This document shows positions 63,293 to 64,000 of a DNA stretch of 64,000 bases, piece by piece (within the stretch, counting starts at the first letter, position 1; each line of letters opens with the position of its first letter). Position numbers and translations under genes: made by a program. This DNA comes from Evansella sp. LMS18 (GTDB taxonomy: Bacteria; Bacillota; Bacilli; Bacillales; Salisediminibacteriaceae), in assembly GCF_024362785.1 (NCBI RefSeq), contig NZ_CP093301.1, forward strand, positions 558,001 to 622,000. The letters run 5' to 3'. The notes beneath the pieces were generated by a model. That model made no database searches, had not been told where the DNA came from, and saw only the letters and a list, made by a program, of their open reading frames with translations.

Positions 63293-63392
63293 CGTAATCC
63301 CTCCTTCTCAATCAATTCTGTGTAGTATAGATACCGTGCTGTCCGACAGGGAATATCCCTCATTCTTCAGCCGATGTTAAGTCAATCTGAAA

Positions 63393-63581
63393 TTAGATCA
63401 TTTCTCCAATGCGCTTCTGGTCGCTCTTGCTTACCAGTGCACCTTTACGAAGCTTTCTTTTCTGCTTTTGTGATTTATTAGCAGCTAAGTGGCTAGTGTA
63501 AGCATGGGAACGCTTCAATTTGCCGCTTCCTGTCTTTTTAAAACGCTTTGCAGCGCCGCTGTGAGTTTTCATTTTTGGCAT
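63393..63581 (-). CDS. rpmI: 50S ribosomal protein L35
   Basis: A 62-residue basic protein, [20 protein letters not shown], a few residues shorter at the C-terminus than B. subtilis L35. The ATG at 63581 follows GGGAGG; the frame extends a few codons upstream. A 100-bp gap separates it from rplT. Confidence 0.97.
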   Translation of the reverse strand: MPKMKTHSGAAKRFKKTGSGKLKRSHAYTSHLAANKSQKQKRKLRKGALVSKSDQKRIGEMI

Positions 63582-63694
63582 CTTGGGTTTCCTCCCTATC
63601 TGCATATTCGTTGTCTGTTATGGTGAATCTTTGAACAAATGCCTGAGCATCTGCAATTTATGGCCGGTTGTTGTTGTCTTATAGAAAAAAGGTC

Positions 63695-64000
63695 TTATTT
63701 TTCAGCTTGTGGCGCAAGGACGAGGAACATGCTGCGTCCTTCCATTTTAGGCTTTTGTTCTACAGTAGCGATATCCTCGCATTCTTTTGCCAGGCGCTCG
63801 AGAACATCTTTACCTATTTGAGAGTGAGTGATGGCGCGTCCGCGGAAACGGATTGCGGCTTTCACTTTGTCACCCTTAGTTAAGAACTTTCTTGCATTGC
63901 GAAGTTTTGTGTTAAAGTCATGCTCTTCAATATTCGGACTTAAACGGACTTCTTTAACGTTAATAACCTTCTGCTTTTTACGAGCTTCTTTATCTTTCTT
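63695..64000 (-). CDS. infC: translation initiation factor IF-3, C-terminal part
   Basis: The frame is open to the window edge; 101 residues are visible, corresponding to the C-terminal domain that binds the 30S platform ([37 protein letters not shown]). The 5' half and the leader with the L20 control site lie beyond the window. First gene of infC-rpmI-rplT. Confidence 0.97.
   Translation of the reverse strand, partial: KKDKEARKKQKVINVKEVRLSPNIEEHDFNTKLRNARKFLTKGDKVKAAIRFRGRAITHSQIGKDVLERLAKECEDIATVEQKPKMEGRSMFLVLAPQAEK

Overview
The window looks like part of a Bacillaceae chromosome from a spore former. It carries gerE, gerM and sspI, and its gene order matches the Bacillus subtilis stretch from infC to clpX. 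Strongly acidic extracytoplasmic segments (GerM) and several ion or Na+-coupled transporters hint at an alkaliphilic or halotolerant species, but the genus cannot be fixed from this sequence. About four fifths of the genes lie on the minus strand, so most operons read right to left.

Layout, left to right. Positions 1-7000: a truncated SLC13/RCK_C permease, then clpX, tig and a TPR protein. 7100-8560: a tRNA operon (Gly-UCC, then Arg-UCU). The Arg gene is interrupted by a group I intron, and a free-standing PD-(D/E)XK homing-type endonuclease lies just downstream; two copies of a short repeat sit inside the operon next to duplicated 5' pieces of each tRNA. 8600-13500: ysnB, rdgB, rph, gerM, racE, marR. 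13800-16900: ptsHI under a GlcT antiterminator site, with glcT just upstream. 17000-21200: gerE, a FadR-box thioesterase, sdhCAB. 21500-25800: a KtrB/TrkH subunit, yslB, and lysC behind a lysine riboswitch. 25800-36500: uvrC, trxA and a FadR fatty-acid degradation cluster with two lcfA paralogues. 37200-44000: DUF350 gene, mutS2, polX, cvpA, zapA, rnhC. 44600-50000: proBA and a symporter operon. 50200-55450: pheST behind a T-box, an rRNA methyltransferase, sspI. 55800-62800: M42 peptidase, dUTPase, ysdB, an NHEJ operon (ku plus a LigD split into two proteins), a TVP38 protein, a DUF1294 protein. 62900-64000: rplT, rpmI and the 3' part of infC.

Relative to the B. subtilis order as I remember it, several blocks look inserted: glcT-ptsHI, the KtrB gene, proBA with the symporter operon, and ku-ligD.

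The most unusual content is non-coding. Three 260-400 bp elements with imperfect terminal inverted repeats (family L) occur at 3640, 34194 and 62231. An about 80 bp hairpin module (family S) is nested in two of them and occurs alone at three other places, two inside the tRNA operon. A third family is a 55-70 bp hairpin repeat at 27688, 47189 and 50059. Several gaps also hold local arrays of a short motif repeated at about 20-21 bp or about 50 bp. Protein functions are read from motifs and remembered families; no database search was run.
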